From positions 186,001 to 250,000 of the forward strand of contig NZ_BJOU01000001.1 of NCBI RefSeq assembly GCF_009932435.1: DNA of 64,000 nucleotides, written 5' to 3'. Below the pieces are notes generated by a model. It was given only the letters and a program-made list of their open reading frames with translations, was not told the origin of the DNA and did not search any database. This stretch comes from Gordonia crocea (GTDB lineage Bacteria > Actinomycetota > Actinomycetes > Mycobacteriales > Mycobacteriaceae). The first letter of the stretch is position 1, and the number at the start of each line of letters is the position of its first letter. The translations under genes and the position numbers were made by a program. Shown here piece by piece: positions 23,708 through 32,439 of the stretch.

Positions 23708-25687
23708 ATGGAGACCGTGACTGCGACGACTCCCACCTCCGGCATCGACCTCTCCTTCATCGACGACACGGTGCGCGCCCAGGACGACCTGTACGCCCAC
23801 TTCAACGGCAAGTGGCTGGCCACCCACGAGATCCCGGCCGACCGCAGCATCGACGGCTCCTTCATCGTCCTGCGCGACCGCGCCGAGGAGAACGTGCGCG
23901 ACCTGATCGTCGCCGCGTCGCAGTCCGCGGCCGAATCTGGCACCGACGAGTGCAAGATCGGCGACCTCTACAACTCCTTCATGGATGTCGACCACATCGA
24001 GGCCCTGGGCATCGGGCCGATCGCCGACGAGCTGGTCGCCATCGCCGAGATCACCACTGCTGAAGCCCTCGCCCGCCGGATCGGTCGACTCCAGCGCCAC
24101 GGCGTGGCCGGCTTGATCGGCTGCTACGTCGACACCGACGCCAAGAACTCGTCGCGCTACCTGGTCCACCTCACCCAGTCCGGCATCGGTCTGCCCGACG
24201 AGAGCTACTACCGCGACGAGAAGCACGCGCAGACCCGCGCGGCCTACCGCGACCACGTCGAGGCGATGTTCGCGCTCGCCGACCTGCCCGATCCGGCCGG
24301 CGCCGCGACAACCGTGCTCGACCTGGAGACCGCGATCGCCGCGCACCACTGGGACGTCGTCGCCCGCCGCGACGCCGAACGCTCCTACAACCTCCTCTCC
24401 TACGGCGACCTTGAAACCGCGGCCGGCGCCTTCGACGCCGAGCAGTGGATCGCCGGCCTGGGCACCAGCCACGACCCGGTCTTCGCCGAAGTCGTCGTCC
24501 GCCAGCCCGACTTCATCTCCGGGATCGGCGAGCTCGTCGCCTCCCGGCCGCTGGAGGACTGGAAGACCTGGCTGCGCTGGAAGCTCCTCCACTCCGCCGC
24601 GCCGTACCTCCCGCAACGCTTCGTCGACGAGAACTTCGCCTTTTACGGCCGCACCCTGTCCGGTGCGCCGGAGATCCGGGAACGCTGGAAGCGCGGCGTC
24701 GGATTCGTCGAGGGGGCCATGGGATTCGCGGTTGGCCGGCTCTACGTCGACGAGCACTTCCCCGCCGCCGCCAAGGCCCGCATGGACGAACTGATCGCCA
24801 ACCTCGTCGAGGCCTACCGCCGCAACATCTCCGACCTGGAATGGATGACCCCGACGACCCGCACCAAGGCCTTGGCGAAGCTCGAGGCCTTCAACCCCAA
24901 GATCGGCTACCCGGCCCGGTGGCGCGACTACTCGGCGCTGCTCGTCGACCGCGGCGACCTCATCGGCAACGTCGCGCGGGCCTCGGCCTACGAGTACGAC
25001 CGCGAATTCGGCAAGATCGGCCAACCGGTCGACCGCGACGAATGGTTCATGACCCCGCAGACGGTCAACGCGTACTACAACCCGGGGATGAACGAGATCG
25101 TCTTCCCCGCCGCGATCCTGCAGCCGCCGTTCTTCGACGCCGACGCCGACGATGCCGCCAACTACGGCGGGATCGGTGCGGTGATCGGCCACGAGATCGG
25201 CCACGGCTTCGACGACCAGGGCGCCAAGTACGACGGCGACGGCAACCTCGTGGACTGGTGGACCGACGAGGACCGCACCGAGTTCGCGGCCCGCACCCGC
25301 GCGCTGATCGACCAGTACAACGAGTTCACCCCGACCGGCCTGGATGCCGAGCACAAGGTCAACGGCGAGTTCACCATCGGCGAGAACATCGGCGACCTCG
25401 GCGGCCTGTCGATCGCGCTCGTCGCCTATTGGCTGGCGAACCCGGACCCGCCGGTGATCGACGGGATGACCGGCGAGCAGCGGCTGTTCTACAGCTGGGC
25501 CCAGATCTGGCGGTCCAAGACGCGCGACGAGGAGGCCATCAAGCGCCTCGCGATCGATCCGCACTCGCCGCCGGAGTTCCGCTGCAACGGCGTGCTCCGC
25601 AATGTCGACGCCTTCTACGACGCTTTCGACGTCGAGCCGGGCGACGATCTGTACCTCGAGCCGGCCCAGCGGGTGCGCATCTGGTAG
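23708..25687 (+). CDS. M13 family zinc metallopeptidase (neprilysin/Zmp1-like)
   Basis: 659 residues, standard for bacterial M13 peptidases. The zinc motif H495-E-I-G-H499 (VIGHEIGHGFDDQG) and the third ligand E559 in GENIGDLGG are intact. The substrate-backbone motif NAYYNPGMNEIVFPA lies upstream. The C-terminus ends in W, as in the family. There is no signal peptide, although Zmp1 of M. tuberculosis also lacks a classical one and is nevertheless found outside the cell. The start is ATG 23708; GTG 23717 with GGAG just upstream is an alternative. It lies between repeat array 2 and a KstR-type operator. Confidence 0.93.
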   Translation: METVTATTPTSGIDLSFIDDTVRAQDDLYAHFNGKWLATHEIPADRSIDGSFIVLRDRAEENVRDLIVAASQSAAESGTDECKIGDLYNSFMDVDHIEALGIGPIADELVAIAEITTAEALARRIGRLQRHGVAGLIGCYVDTDAKNSSRYLVHLTQSGIGLPDESYYRDEKHAQTRAAYRDHVEAMFALADLPDPAGAATTVLDLETAIAAHHWDVVARRDAERSYNLLSYGDLETAAGAFDAEQWIAGLGTSHDPVFAEVVVRQPDFISGIGELVASRPLEDWKTWLRWKLLHSAAPYLPQRFVDENFAFYGRTLSGAPEIRERWKRGVGFVEGAMGFAVGRLYVDEHFPAAAKARMDELIANLVEAYRRNISDLEWMTPTTRTKALAKLEAFNPKIGYPARWRDYSALLVDRGDLIGNVARASAYEYDREFGKIGQPVDRDEWFMTPQTVNAYYNPGMNEIVFPAAILQPPFFDADADDAANYGGIGAVIGHEIGHGFDDQGAKYDGDGNLVDWWTDEDRTEFAARTRALIDQYNEFTPTGLDAEHKVNGEFTIGENIGDLGGLSIALVAYWLANPDPPVIDGMTGEQRLFYSWAQIWRSKTRDEEAIKRLAIDPHSPPEFRCNGVLRNVDAFYDAFDVEPGDDLYLEPAQRVRIW

Positions 25688-25693
25688 CCCATA

Positions 25694-25711
25694 ACTAGAA
25701 CGTGTTCTAGT
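25694..25711. promoter_or_regulatory. KstR-type operator directly before the hydrolase gene
   Basis: ACTAGAAC-GT-GTTCTAGT is an 18-bp inverted repeat with a two-base centre. Its inner 14 bp, TAGAACGTGTTCTA (25696-25709), fits the published KstR consensus TNNAACNNGTTNNA, the repressor of cholesterol catabolism in mycolata. It abuts the ATG at 25712, so bound protein would cover the start of transcription and translation. The M13 gene stops 6 bp before the operator. Confidence 0.8.
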
Positions 25712-26578
25712 ATGGCGGTCGTGGATGTCTCCTACGACGCGACCAAGCGCGAACTGACCACCGACAAGGGCGTACTCCGCTACCACGAGGCGGGATCGCC
25801 CGACGCTCCCCCGCTGATCCTGCTGCACGGATCGGGGCCGGGCGTGAACGGCTGGCGCAACTACCGCGGCAACCTCGGGTTCTTCGCCCAGACGCACCGC
25901 GCGCTTGTCCTCGAGTTCCCCGGCTTCGGTGTCAGCGACGCCGTCGAGGGGCACCCGGTGATGACCGCCGGCTCCTCGGTGATCCGCTTCATGGATGCGC
26001 TGGGCATCGAGTCGGCGCCGATCATCGGTAACTCGATGGGCGGTGTGGTGGGTGTCAACCTCGCCATCAAGAAGCCTGAGCGGGTCGCCAAACTCGTGAC
26101 CATCGGCGGTGTGGGACCCAACATCTTCAGCCCGACCCCGACGGAGGGCCTGCGGCTGCTGCAGGAGTTCACCGACGCCCCCGACCGCGACAAACTCGTA
26201 CGCTGGCTCAACTCGATGGTTTACGACCGTTCCCTGGTCACCGAGGAACTCATCGAGGAGCGCTGGGCGGCGGCCACCAATCCCGACGCACAGCAGACCG
26301 CGGCAATGATGTACGGCTCCAAGGCTTTTGAGATGCAGCAGCAGTTCATGGCCGCCTCCGACGCGCCCCCCTACTGGGCGATGATGCACAAAGTCTCGTG
26401 CCCGACGCTGCTGACCTGGGGACGCGACGACCGGGTCAGTCCGCCGGATATGGCCATGGTTCCGATGCGCCTGATCCCCGACGCGCAGCTGCACATCTTC
26501 CCCCGGTGCGGACACTGGGTGATGATCGAGGCGAAGCAGGCTTTCGAGTCCACGGTCGCCGCCTTCCTCGCCGACTGA
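25712..26578 (+). CDS. Alpha/beta hydrolase, meta-cleavage C-C hydrolase family (HsaD-related)
   Basis: 288 residues. The catalytic triad is Ser108 in GNSMGG, Asp239 or Asp240 in WGRDDRVSP and His268 in CGHWVMIE. The oxyanion motif LLHGSGPGVNGW and the segment NIFSPTPTEGLRLLQEF closely follow HsaD/BphD-type hydrolases, which cleave ring-opened dienoate products of sterol or aromatic degradation. The KstR operator upstream supports a steroid role. No hsaA-C or other ring-degradation genes lie nearby, so it is an isolated member or a paralogue with a different substrate. No ribosome site precedes the ATG, consistent with a leaderless mRNA. Confidence 0.85.
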   Translation: MAVVDVSYDATKRELTTDKGVLRYHEAGSPDAPPLILLHGSGPGVNGWRNYRGNLGFFAQTHRALVLEFPGFGVSDAVEGHPVMTAGSSVIRFMDALGIESAPIIGNSMGGVVGVNLAIKKPERVAKLVTIGGVGPNIFSPTPTEGLRLLQEFTDAPDRDKLVRWLNSMVYDRSLVTEELIEERWAAATNPDAQQTAAMMYGSKAFEMQQQFMAASDAPPYWAMMHKVSCPTLLTWGRDDRVSPPDMAMVPMRLIPDAQLHIFPRCGHWVMIEAKQAFESTVAAFLAD

Positions 26579-26620
26579 ATCGTCGGCGGTAGGCCTCGCC
26601 GACCCAAGCGTCGCGCCAGA

Positions 26621-27538
26621 CTACGACGAGGGGCGCAGCGTCGCGACGATCCGGTCGATGACCGACGGTTCCGGCGCCCCGTCGTATCCCTGCCCGATCG
26701 AGATCACGAAGATCACCGTGTTGCGCTGGGCCGGGACCCGCGTCGCGATCATGCTGTGCAGGGCTCGGGGCCCGATGCAACGCTTCGGACTGATTCCGCT
26801 GACCGACGCGACCTGCTGCACGGCGGGCCGCCCGGCCACCGTGATCGACCGCTCGGAACCCATCTCCACCAGGGGCGGCGGTCCACCCGACGACGAGGTG
26901 TAAATCCTTTTGACCGCGCGCTTTTCGACGTCGAGGGCATCACGGATGTCGGGGAGACGGGCGGCACCGCCGAATCCGACGATCGTCGTCTGGGTGCCCA
27001 GGCACCGCGCCTCGCGCGACCGCTGGACCGCCGAACTGTCGAGTGCGCGGGCCACACAGAAGCCGAACGGCCCGTCGTCGCAGGGATACTCCCACCCGAC
27101 GACGCGGTTGCACCCGCTGACCGTCCACTCGGCTGGCACGTCGTAGGTCAGGCCCCAGGTCCCGACCACGGTCTTCCATCCCGGCGGCGTCTGGGCCGTG
27201 GGCGTCGCGGCCAGGCCGGTACAGCCGCGGCGCGGTGCCGTGCGGGTGGGCGCCGGCGGAGTCCACCGCTGGGCCTTCGACAGTTCCGCGAGTACGTCAT
27301 CGGTGCGCGACGACGACGGCTTGCCAAGACTGTGCACCCACAGCCCGCCGACGACCACCGCGATGACCGTCACCAGTACGCCGAGCTTCACCAGTGCCGG
27401 GTCGAACCGGCGCGCCGACGGCGGACTTGCCGCGGCCGGACCGGACACGCCCGAGTCGGGCACGGGCGTCCACACATCGCCCTGGTCGTCGACGTAGGGG
27501 TCCCGCGCCGGACCGGAGGGGCCGGGCGACGCGCTCAC
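26621..27538 (-). CDS. Membrane-anchored protein of unknown function (305 aa)
   Basis: Not assigned to a function. There is a Pro/Ser-rich cytoplasmic start, a membrane helix at about 50-70 (LVKLGVLVTVIAVVVGGLWV) and an external domain of about 200 residues starting GWKTVVGTWGLTYDVPAEW, with several Cys that could form disulfides. It ends in a predicted alpha-helix after VISIGQGYDGAP. The pattern is common among actinobacterial exported proteins of unknown role. GTG 27538 overlaps the stop of the methyltransferase gene, so the two are cotranscribed. Confidence 0.7.
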   Translation of the reverse strand: MSASPGPSGPARDPYVDDQGDVWTPVPDSGVSGPAAASPPSARRFDPALVKLGVLVTVIAVVVGGLWVHSLGKPSSSRTDDVLAELSKAQRWTPPAPTRTAPRRGCTGLAATPTAQTPPGWKTVVGTWGLTYDVPAEWTVSGCNRVVGWEYPCDDGPFGFCVARALDSSAVQRSREARCLGTQTTIVGFGGAARLPDIRDALDVEKRAVKRIYTSSSGGPPPLVEMGSERSITVAGRPAVQQVASVSGISPKRCIGPRALHSMIATRVPAQRNTVIFVISIGQGYDGAPEPSVIDRIVATLRPSS

Positions 27539-28149
27539 GACGACCCCGGCGCCTTCCGCAGAATAGACACCGCGAAGTCGGCATCATCGCGCCACGGCCG
27601 CACGTCCCAGGTCGCCAGGCGCAGGTCGAGGTGCAATCCGGCCTCGTCGACGGCGCGGTCGAAATCGGCCAGCGCCAAGTCGCGGTTGGTGTGGAAGCCG
27701 ACGACGACCACCCCGTCGTCGGCCAGGTGCGCGGCGAAGCGTCTCAGCACCAGGGCCTCGGTGCCGGGTGCCAGGAAAACCATCACGTTGCCCGCGCACA
27801 CGATCGCGTCGAACGGCTCACCGATACCACGTGCCGGCAGGTCCAGTTCGGCCAAATCCCCCACCAGCCAGGTCGGGCCGGGGTGGTCGGCGTCGGCCGC
27901 CGCGATGAGCTTTGGGTCCACGTCGACGCCGACGACGGCGTGCCCCACCTCGTGGAGGTATCCCCCGACGCGACCGGGCCCGCAACCGGCGTCGAGGATC
28001 CGTGAGCCGCGCGGCACCATCGCGTCGATCAGGCGGCCCTCGCCGGCGAGATCGGCACCCTGTTCAGCCATCGTGCGGAAGCGTTCGATGTACCACTCGC
28101 TGTGGCCGGGCTCGGTCTCGGTGATCCATCGCGGTTGTGGTGTGGCCAT
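27535..28149 (-). CDS. Class I SAM-dependent methyltransferase
   Basis: 204 residues. SAM-binding motif I is ILDAGCGPGRVGGYL at about 51-65, the ribose-binding acidic residue is in VVGVDVDPKLI, and DAIVCAGNVMVFL is post-motif II. The substrate is not evident. The fold matches small UbiE/Tam-like enzymes. It overlaps the downstream membrane protein gene by a GTGA junction and lies 42 bp after the alpha/beta-hydrolase effector gene on the same strand, so it might be expressed with it. Confidence 0.88.
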   Translation of the reverse strand: MATPQPRWITETEPGHSEWYIERFRTMAEQGADLAGEGRLIDAMVPRGSRILDAGCGPGRVGGYLHEVGHAVVGVDVDPKLIAAADADHPGPTWLVGDLAELDLPARGIGEPFDAIVCAGNVMVFLAPGTEALVLRRFAAHLADDGVVVVGFHTNRDLALADFDRAVDEAGLHLDLRLATWDVRPWRDDADFAVSILRKAPGSS

Positions 28150-28191
28150 GTCACCGAGCCTAGGCGCTGACCGGGGCTCGGCGGGGCCGGG

Positions 28192-29712
28192 TCAGTCACC
28201 CTCCCGAGGCACATAGGTGGTCACCGGGTCGCCCCGGATCACCGCGACCATGTTCCGGAAGGCATCGCTGCCCGGGTCGTCGAAGTAACCGCCGTGCCCG
28301 CGCGAGCCGCGCACACGTTCCCCGTTCGAGTAGTCCCCCGAGTCCATCCGGGTGACCCCCGGCGCGGTGTCCGGATCGCCGCCGTGCATCCCCGACGATT
28401 GGGCCGCGTGGATGGGGTCCCCCGGCGGTGTCACTGAGAACCGTTGTGCTGCATCAGGATTGGCCCATGTCTGCGCCCCGCCGGGGAGGACTCCGGTCCC
28501 CGACGCCGACGCGTACACGACCCGGTCGGCCCGCAGCCCCAGCTGCTCGGCCGTCCCCACCACAGCGCCGCCGTAGGAGTGACCGATATACGTCGTCGCA
28601 GCGCCGGGCACGTGGTCGGCGACCTCGGCGTCGAGCGCCTGTCCGAAGGCCACCAGACCCGGCGCCATCGAGGTTGCGAATCCGGGGCTGACCGCTGCGG
28701 CGAGGGTCTGCGGGAAGTCGCCGTCCATGTAGAGGAAGACCGGTCCGCCGCTGCGGTTGGCCAGATTCCACGCGGCGGTGCGGTTGGGCGCCGCCGTCTC
28801 GAGGGACGTCCCGGTACCCGGCACGTACACCGCGGCGCCGCGGGTGTCGGGACCCCACCGGCCGAACATCTCGATCGACCGTCCGGCCCCGGCATTGGCG
28901 AAGCTCACGAACTGCCGGCGCACCCGTGCGCCGGGACGGTGCGGATCGGCGACCGTCCCGAGCATGCCGCGCAGTTCACGGGCCCGTGCACCGTCGCCGG
29001 CTCCCCGTCGGATCTCGTCTTCCAACGCCTCCTCGATCGCCCGGCGGTTCGCGGCAATCCGCACCGGGAAGGGCACCCCGTCGAGCCGTCCCAGCATCTG
29101 CGGGTTGGCCGCGACGAGACGGTCGACGTCACCCAGGCTCATGCGCCGCATCAGCTCCCGGCGCTGCTCCGGGCTCATCGCGACGAGACGGTTGACCACC
29201 GCGTCCGGGTCCCGACGACCCTCGTCGGTGGCGACCGTGACGTGGCCCCCGACCATCGCCTCCAGGTCCGCGACCAGGCGTGCCAGGCGTGCCGCACGAC
29301 TCCGGTCGAGCGCGTCGAGCTCGGCCAACGCCCCCGCGACTCTCACCCCCCGTGCCGGCTCCGGCCCATCGGCGTCGACCCCGCGCGGCCGCTCCCCGAC
29401 CGGTAGGCCCGATTCCTCGGCGACCAGGCGCAGCACCCGGTCGCGCCCCTCGCCCAACTCCGCTCCGGCCTCATCGGCCGCGTCGGCGAACGCCGCGAGC
29501 ACCCGGGACACCTCGTCGGCATGGTCGGCCTCCTCGGCGATCCGCCGACCGGCCGCCTCGTGTGCACGTCCCCGCCACCGCGCCATCCCCGTCAGATCGG
29601 CCCGGGCCGCAGCCACCTCGGTCCGCACCGTGCGGGCGTTGTCGCGCGCCTGGCGCGCGGCCTGCGCCAGGGGCCGGTCGGGCCAGCCGGCGACCTCCTC
29701 GACGGTGAGCAT
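28192..29712 (-). CDS. WXG-type N-terminal helix domain fused to DUF1023-like alpha/beta hydrolase (ESX-linked)
   Basis: 506 residues. The first 150 residues are helical, with a W-x-G turn (W46-R-G48) between two helices as in WXG100 proteins. A helical linker runs from about 165 to 260. The C-terminal domain is an alpha/beta hydrolase with nucleophile Ser379 in GHSYGG (377-382), a likely acid Asp432 (GDPI) and His473 (GHGGYF), the DUF1023 pattern. It has no signal peptide. Its ATG overlaps the stop of the EspC-like gene. The pair looks like a type VII secretion substrate module, with the hydrolase as effector (lipase or esterase). No obvious immunity gene is adjacent. Confidence 0.75.
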   Translation of the reverse strand: MLTVEEVAGWPDRPLAQAARQARDNARTVRTEVAAARADLTGMARWRGRAHEAAGRRIAEEADHADEVSRVLAAFADAADEAGAELGEGRDRVLRLVAEESGLPVGERPRGVDADGPEPARGVRVAGALAELDALDRSRAARLARLVADLEAMVGGHVTVATDEGRRDPDAVVNRLVAMSPEQRRELMRRMSLGDVDRLVAANPQMLGRLDGVPFPVRIAANRRAIEEALEDEIRRGAGDGARARELRGMLGTVADPHRPGARVRRQFVSFANAGAGRSIEMFGRWGPDTRGAAVYVPGTGTSLETAAPNRTAAWNLANRSGGPVFLYMDGDFPQTLAAAVSPGFATSMAPGLVAFGQALDAEVADHVPGAATTYIGHSYGGAVVGTAEQLGLRADRVVYASASGTGVLPGGAQTWANPDAAQRFSVTPPGDPIHAAQSSGMHGGDPDTAPGVTRMDSGDYSNGERVRGSRGHGGYFDDPGSDAFRNMVAVIRGDPVTTYVPREGD

Positions 29713-30020
29713 CAGCGGTCCGCCAGTCCGTGCAGCGCGCGCCCGGCCGCGGCGTCGTCGTCGACCGCCCGCGCCTGGAACCGCCCGACGATCTGCCCGA
29801 GCACGTCGAGCCGGTTGGCGATGTCGACGCCGACGCGCTTGGTGGGGGCGGCAGCCGCGCGGGCCGCAGCCAGGCAGTGGCCGGCGCCGACCGTGTTCGC
29901 CAGCTCGTCGACGTCGAGGTTGGCCAAGACCCGGCCGTGGCGACGCCACGAACGGGCCAGTGCCGCCGTCTCGGCCGGATCGACTCCGAAGGTGTGCGTG
30001 GATTCCGGTGGGGGACTCAT
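29712..30020 (-). CDS. EspC/DUF2580-like type VII secretion target
   Basis: 102 residues, all helical, starting with a short Pro-rich segment (MSPPPESTHTFGVDPAETAALA). The second helix runs through VGAGHCLAAARAAAAPTKRVGVD. Size and pattern match EspC-like ESX-secretion-associated proteins that form a heterodimer with a partner encoded next door. Here the partner is the WXG/hydrolase gene it overlaps by four bases. An ECF-type promoter ends 8 bp before the ATG, so the operon is probably leaderless and sigma-M-controlled. Confidence 0.7.
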   Translation of the reverse strand: MSPPPESTHTFGVDPAETAALARSWRRHGRVLANLDVDELANTVGAGHCLAAARAAAAPTKRVGVDIANRLDVLGQIVGRFQARAVDDDAAAGRALHGLADR

Positions 30021-30028
30021 GCATCTTG

Positions 30029-30054
30029 GACGCAGCGCGGCCCCCGACGGTTCC
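30029..30054 (-). promoter_or_regulatory. ECF (SigM-type) promoter of the EspC-like operon
   Basis: The minus strand reads GGAACC (30054-30049), then 16 bases, then CGTC (30032-30029) followed by CAAG. Spacing and flanks are the same as at 10241-10266 and 46087-46112. The -10 element is 8 bp from the ATG. Confidence 0.7.
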
Positions 30055-30055
30055 G

Positions 30056-30583
30056 TCAGGCCCGGGCGAGGGCGACGAGCTTGGCGACGGTGTTGAGGTT
30101 GCGCCCGGTCCCGGTGAACCCGAGAGCGCGTTTGATGACCGCCGGTGTCAGGGCCGATTTACCGGCCCCCTCGTCATACCTAATGTGCAGGTCGTTGCCG
30201 ATCACGGCGACGTGTTCGGTGGCGGCGACGCGGTCGGCGAGGGCCGCGGCGGCCGCCGCCGTCGGGGTCCCGGTCAGCGCGTAGACGTAGGAGAATTTTG
30301 GTTCGACGACGTCGAACGGATGCGCCCGCAGCGCGGCATCGAGCTCGTCGGGGGTGCGACTGATGACCTCGCGGTAGAAGCCGAACTCCGCTTCGATGGC
30401 GCGCTCGAGCGCCTCGTCGAACTCGGCCGAGGCACCGGGCGGGGTGTAGAGCAGGTTCCCCGAGGCGATGTAGGTCGAAACATCTTGTGCCCCAAGCATT
30501 TCGGCGATCTCACGCAGCCGCGCCATGGGTAGCGTCGCGCCGCCCACGTTGACCGCGCGAAGCAGTGCGATGCGCTCGCTCAC
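30056..30583 (-). CDS. DUF1697 family protein
   Basis: 175 residues. The opening IALLRAVNVGG and the following MARLREIAEMLG and TYIASGNLLY are the conserved core of DUF1697, a small cytosolic alpha/beta family of unknown function. VIKRALGFTGTGRNLNTVAKL near the end is the other hallmark. GTG 30583 is the start, 11 bp after the secreted DUF4185-like gene ends, so the two share a transcript. The SigM-type promoter of the next operon overlaps its 3' edge. Confidence 0.88.
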   Translation of the reverse strand: MSERIALLRAVNVGGATLPMARLREIAEMLGAQDVSTYIASGNLLYTPPGASAEFDEALERAIEAEFGFYREVISRTPDELDAALRAHPFDVVEPKFSYVYALTGTPTAAAAAALADRVAATEHVAVIGNDLHIRYDEGAGKSALTPAVIKRALGFTGTGRNLNTVAKLVALARA

Positions 30584-30594
30584 CGACGCCGGGC

Positions 30595-31857
30595 CTACCT
30601 GATCGAGGAGAGGTCGGTGCGGATCAGCATCACGTTGTAGTCGTCCCACCGGGAGGCGACGAAGTACAGTGCGCTGCCGGTGTCGCGCGGCCAGATGTAG
30701 GGCGCGTAGAGCTTGCTGATCTGCCGGCCGGAGACGATGGTGCGCGGTCCGCTCCACGGTCCTTCCGGGTTCGGCGCGGTGCGCAGCGTGATGCTGCCCT
30801 TGCGCGAGGACAACATGACGTAGCGCTTCAGGAAGCTGTTGTAGCGCACCGAGACCTCGGCGATCGGCTCGGTGGCGATCTTCGTCGCGTCGCCGCTGAA
30901 ACCCGACCACTGCCCGCCACCGCGGTAGTACTGGTAGGCGTTGATGTCGAGGATCCGGTTGGCCGGGACCCGACTCAGGAACAGCGCGCCGTAGCGGCCG
31001 TTGGGGGTGCCGTACTGGTAGACCCACGGCCCGTCACGCAGGAACGAGCTGACCTGGAACCGGCCCTGCCCGGTGGCGGTGTTCGGCACGCCCGGGATGT
31101 TGAGTTCGTACCGCGAGCGGATGGTGTTGTTCTCCACCCGCCAGGTTTGACCGTTGTCGCGCGAGGTCGCGATCGCCGAGAAGTTGGTCTCCCAACGGCC
31201 CGCCGCGCCCCAGCGCAAGATCGACATGAACGACAGGTACTGCACGCCGCCGATCGAGATCGCCGCCGTCGGGATGCGCCCGACCTCGATGTTCTTGATC
31301 CCGATGCCGTTGGTGATCGGCTGCGCGAAGTTCGGATGGGCCGCGGTCACCGAGGCACCCGAGCGGATGTTGCCCGGCATCGCGTTGGGGAAGGAGATGC
31401 CCTTGGACACGTCGCTGTTGCCGTTGGCGCGCAGCATCGTGTTGTGGCGCCAGACCATGGCACCGTTGCACTTGCCCCAGGTGTCGCCGAACGCCATCAG
31501 GACCTGGCCCGAGCCGTTGTCCCACGGGATGCCGACGTCGGTCGAGGTGATCGAGAACCGCTTGTCGGTGCGGTTGGGGCTCAACGGCCCGGTCACCCAC
31601 TGGACCGTCTGCGACGGGCCGCCGTGCAGCTTCTTCAGCGGCATCTGCGGCTTCTTGCCCGGGGCGGAGTAGCTGCCGAAGTCGAGGCTGCCCATGCCGA
31701 TCCGCGACGACGCGGCGCTCCCGGTGCTGCCGACGTCGTGGCCAACCGGTCCGAGGGCGTTGCACGGTGAGGCGTGGGCGGTCGGCGGCGTGAGAGTCAG
31801 GGCGGTCACGGCCAGGCCGGCGGATAGTGCGGCCACGAGGAGTCGGCGTGCGGGCAT
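30595..31857 (-). CDS. Secreted DUF4185 (GH183-like) protein, possible endo-D-arabinanase
   Basis: 420 residues. A Sec signal peptide is cleaved near AHA-SPCN. The mature part is beta-propeller-like, with repeated D-x-G and W motifs ([42 protein letters not shown]). FGDTWG followed by HNTML is the DUF4185 pattern. DUF4185 enzymes of mycobacteria were recently classed as GH183 endo-D-arabinanases acting on arabinogalactan or lipoarabinomannan, which fits an arabinan-walled host. The catalytic acids cannot be assigned by eye. ATG 31857 has GGAAG at seven bases; the in-frame start six codons upstream lacks a ribosome site. Confidence 0.72.
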   Translation of the reverse strand: MPARRLLVAALSAGLAVTALTLTPPTAHASPCNALGPVGHDVGSTGSAASSRIGMGSLDFGSYSAPGKKPQMPLKKLHGGPSQTVQWVTGPLSPNRTDKRFSITSTDVGIPWDNGSGQVLMAFGDTWGKCNGAMVWRHNTMLRANGNSDVSKGISFPNAMPGNIRSGASVTAAHPNFAQPITNGIGIKNIEVGRIPTAAISIGGVQYLSFMSILRWGAAGRWETNFSAIATSRDNGQTWRVENNTIRSRYELNIPGVPNTATGQGRFQVSSFLRDGPWVYQYGTPNGRYGALFLSRVPANRILDINAYQYYRGGGQWSGFSGDATKIATEPIAEVSVRYNSFLKRYVMLSSRKGSITLRTAPNPEGPWSGPRTIVSGRQISKLYAPYIWPRDTGSALYFVASRWDDYNVMLIRTDLSSIR

Positions 31858-31971
31858 GCGGGTACTTCCAATCAAGGATGTTGCTGGTGTGACAATTGTG
31901 ATTGGTGGTCCGATGCACCGCGAGTGCCGCGACCGAATCGCAACGTCGTCGTGACGGTACCCTCATTTGTC

Positions 31972-32427
31972 GTGAGTGGCGACACCGACCAAGTTGTGGA
32001 GATTTCGACCGACGGCGCATGCCTGGGCAACCCCGGGCCCGGCGGGTGGGGCGCCGTGCTGCGTTACCGGGGCCACGAGAAGCGGATCTCCGGCGCCGTC
32101 CCCGATACGACGAACAACCAGATGGAACTGACCGGGGCGATCGAGGCACTCGCCGCGCTCACCAAGCCGTCGACCGTCGTCCTCTATACCGACTCGAGCT
32201 ACGTCCGCAACGGCATCACCAAATGGGTGGCGGGGTGGCAGCGCAACGGGTGGCGCACCGCGGACAAGAAGCCGGTCAAAAACGTCGAGCTGTGGCAGCG
32301 CCTCGTCGACGAGGAGTCCCGCCACAGCGTCACCTGGAAATGGGTCAAGGGCCACAACGGCGACCATTACAACGAGATCGCCGACGAACTGGCCACCTCG
32401 GCCGCCAAGTCCCTGCGGGACGGGTGA
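31972..32427 (+). CDS. rnhA: Ribonuclease HI
   Basis: 151 residues. It degrades the RNA strand of RNA-DNA hybrids. The metal-binding carboxylates are D14 ([11 protein letters not shown]), E52 ([10 protein letters not shown]), D74 (YTDSSYV) and an Asp in NEIADELA near residue 140. The Trp-rich basic protrusion [13 protein letters not shown] is also present, as in E. coli-type RNase HI. GTG 31972 is the likely start, with TACCCT eight bases upstream as a possible -10 box for a leaderless mRNA. It is a stand-alone enzyme without a C-terminal phosphatase domain. Confidence 0.95.
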   Translation: MSGDTDQVVEISTDGACLGNPGPGGWGAVLRYRGHEKRISGAVPDTTNNQMELTGAIEALAALTKPSTVVLYTDSSYVRNGITKWVAGWQRNGWRTADKKPVKNVELWQRLVDEESRHSVTWKWVKGHNGDHYNEIADELATSAAKSLRDG

Positions 32428-32439
32428 TCCCGACGAGGG

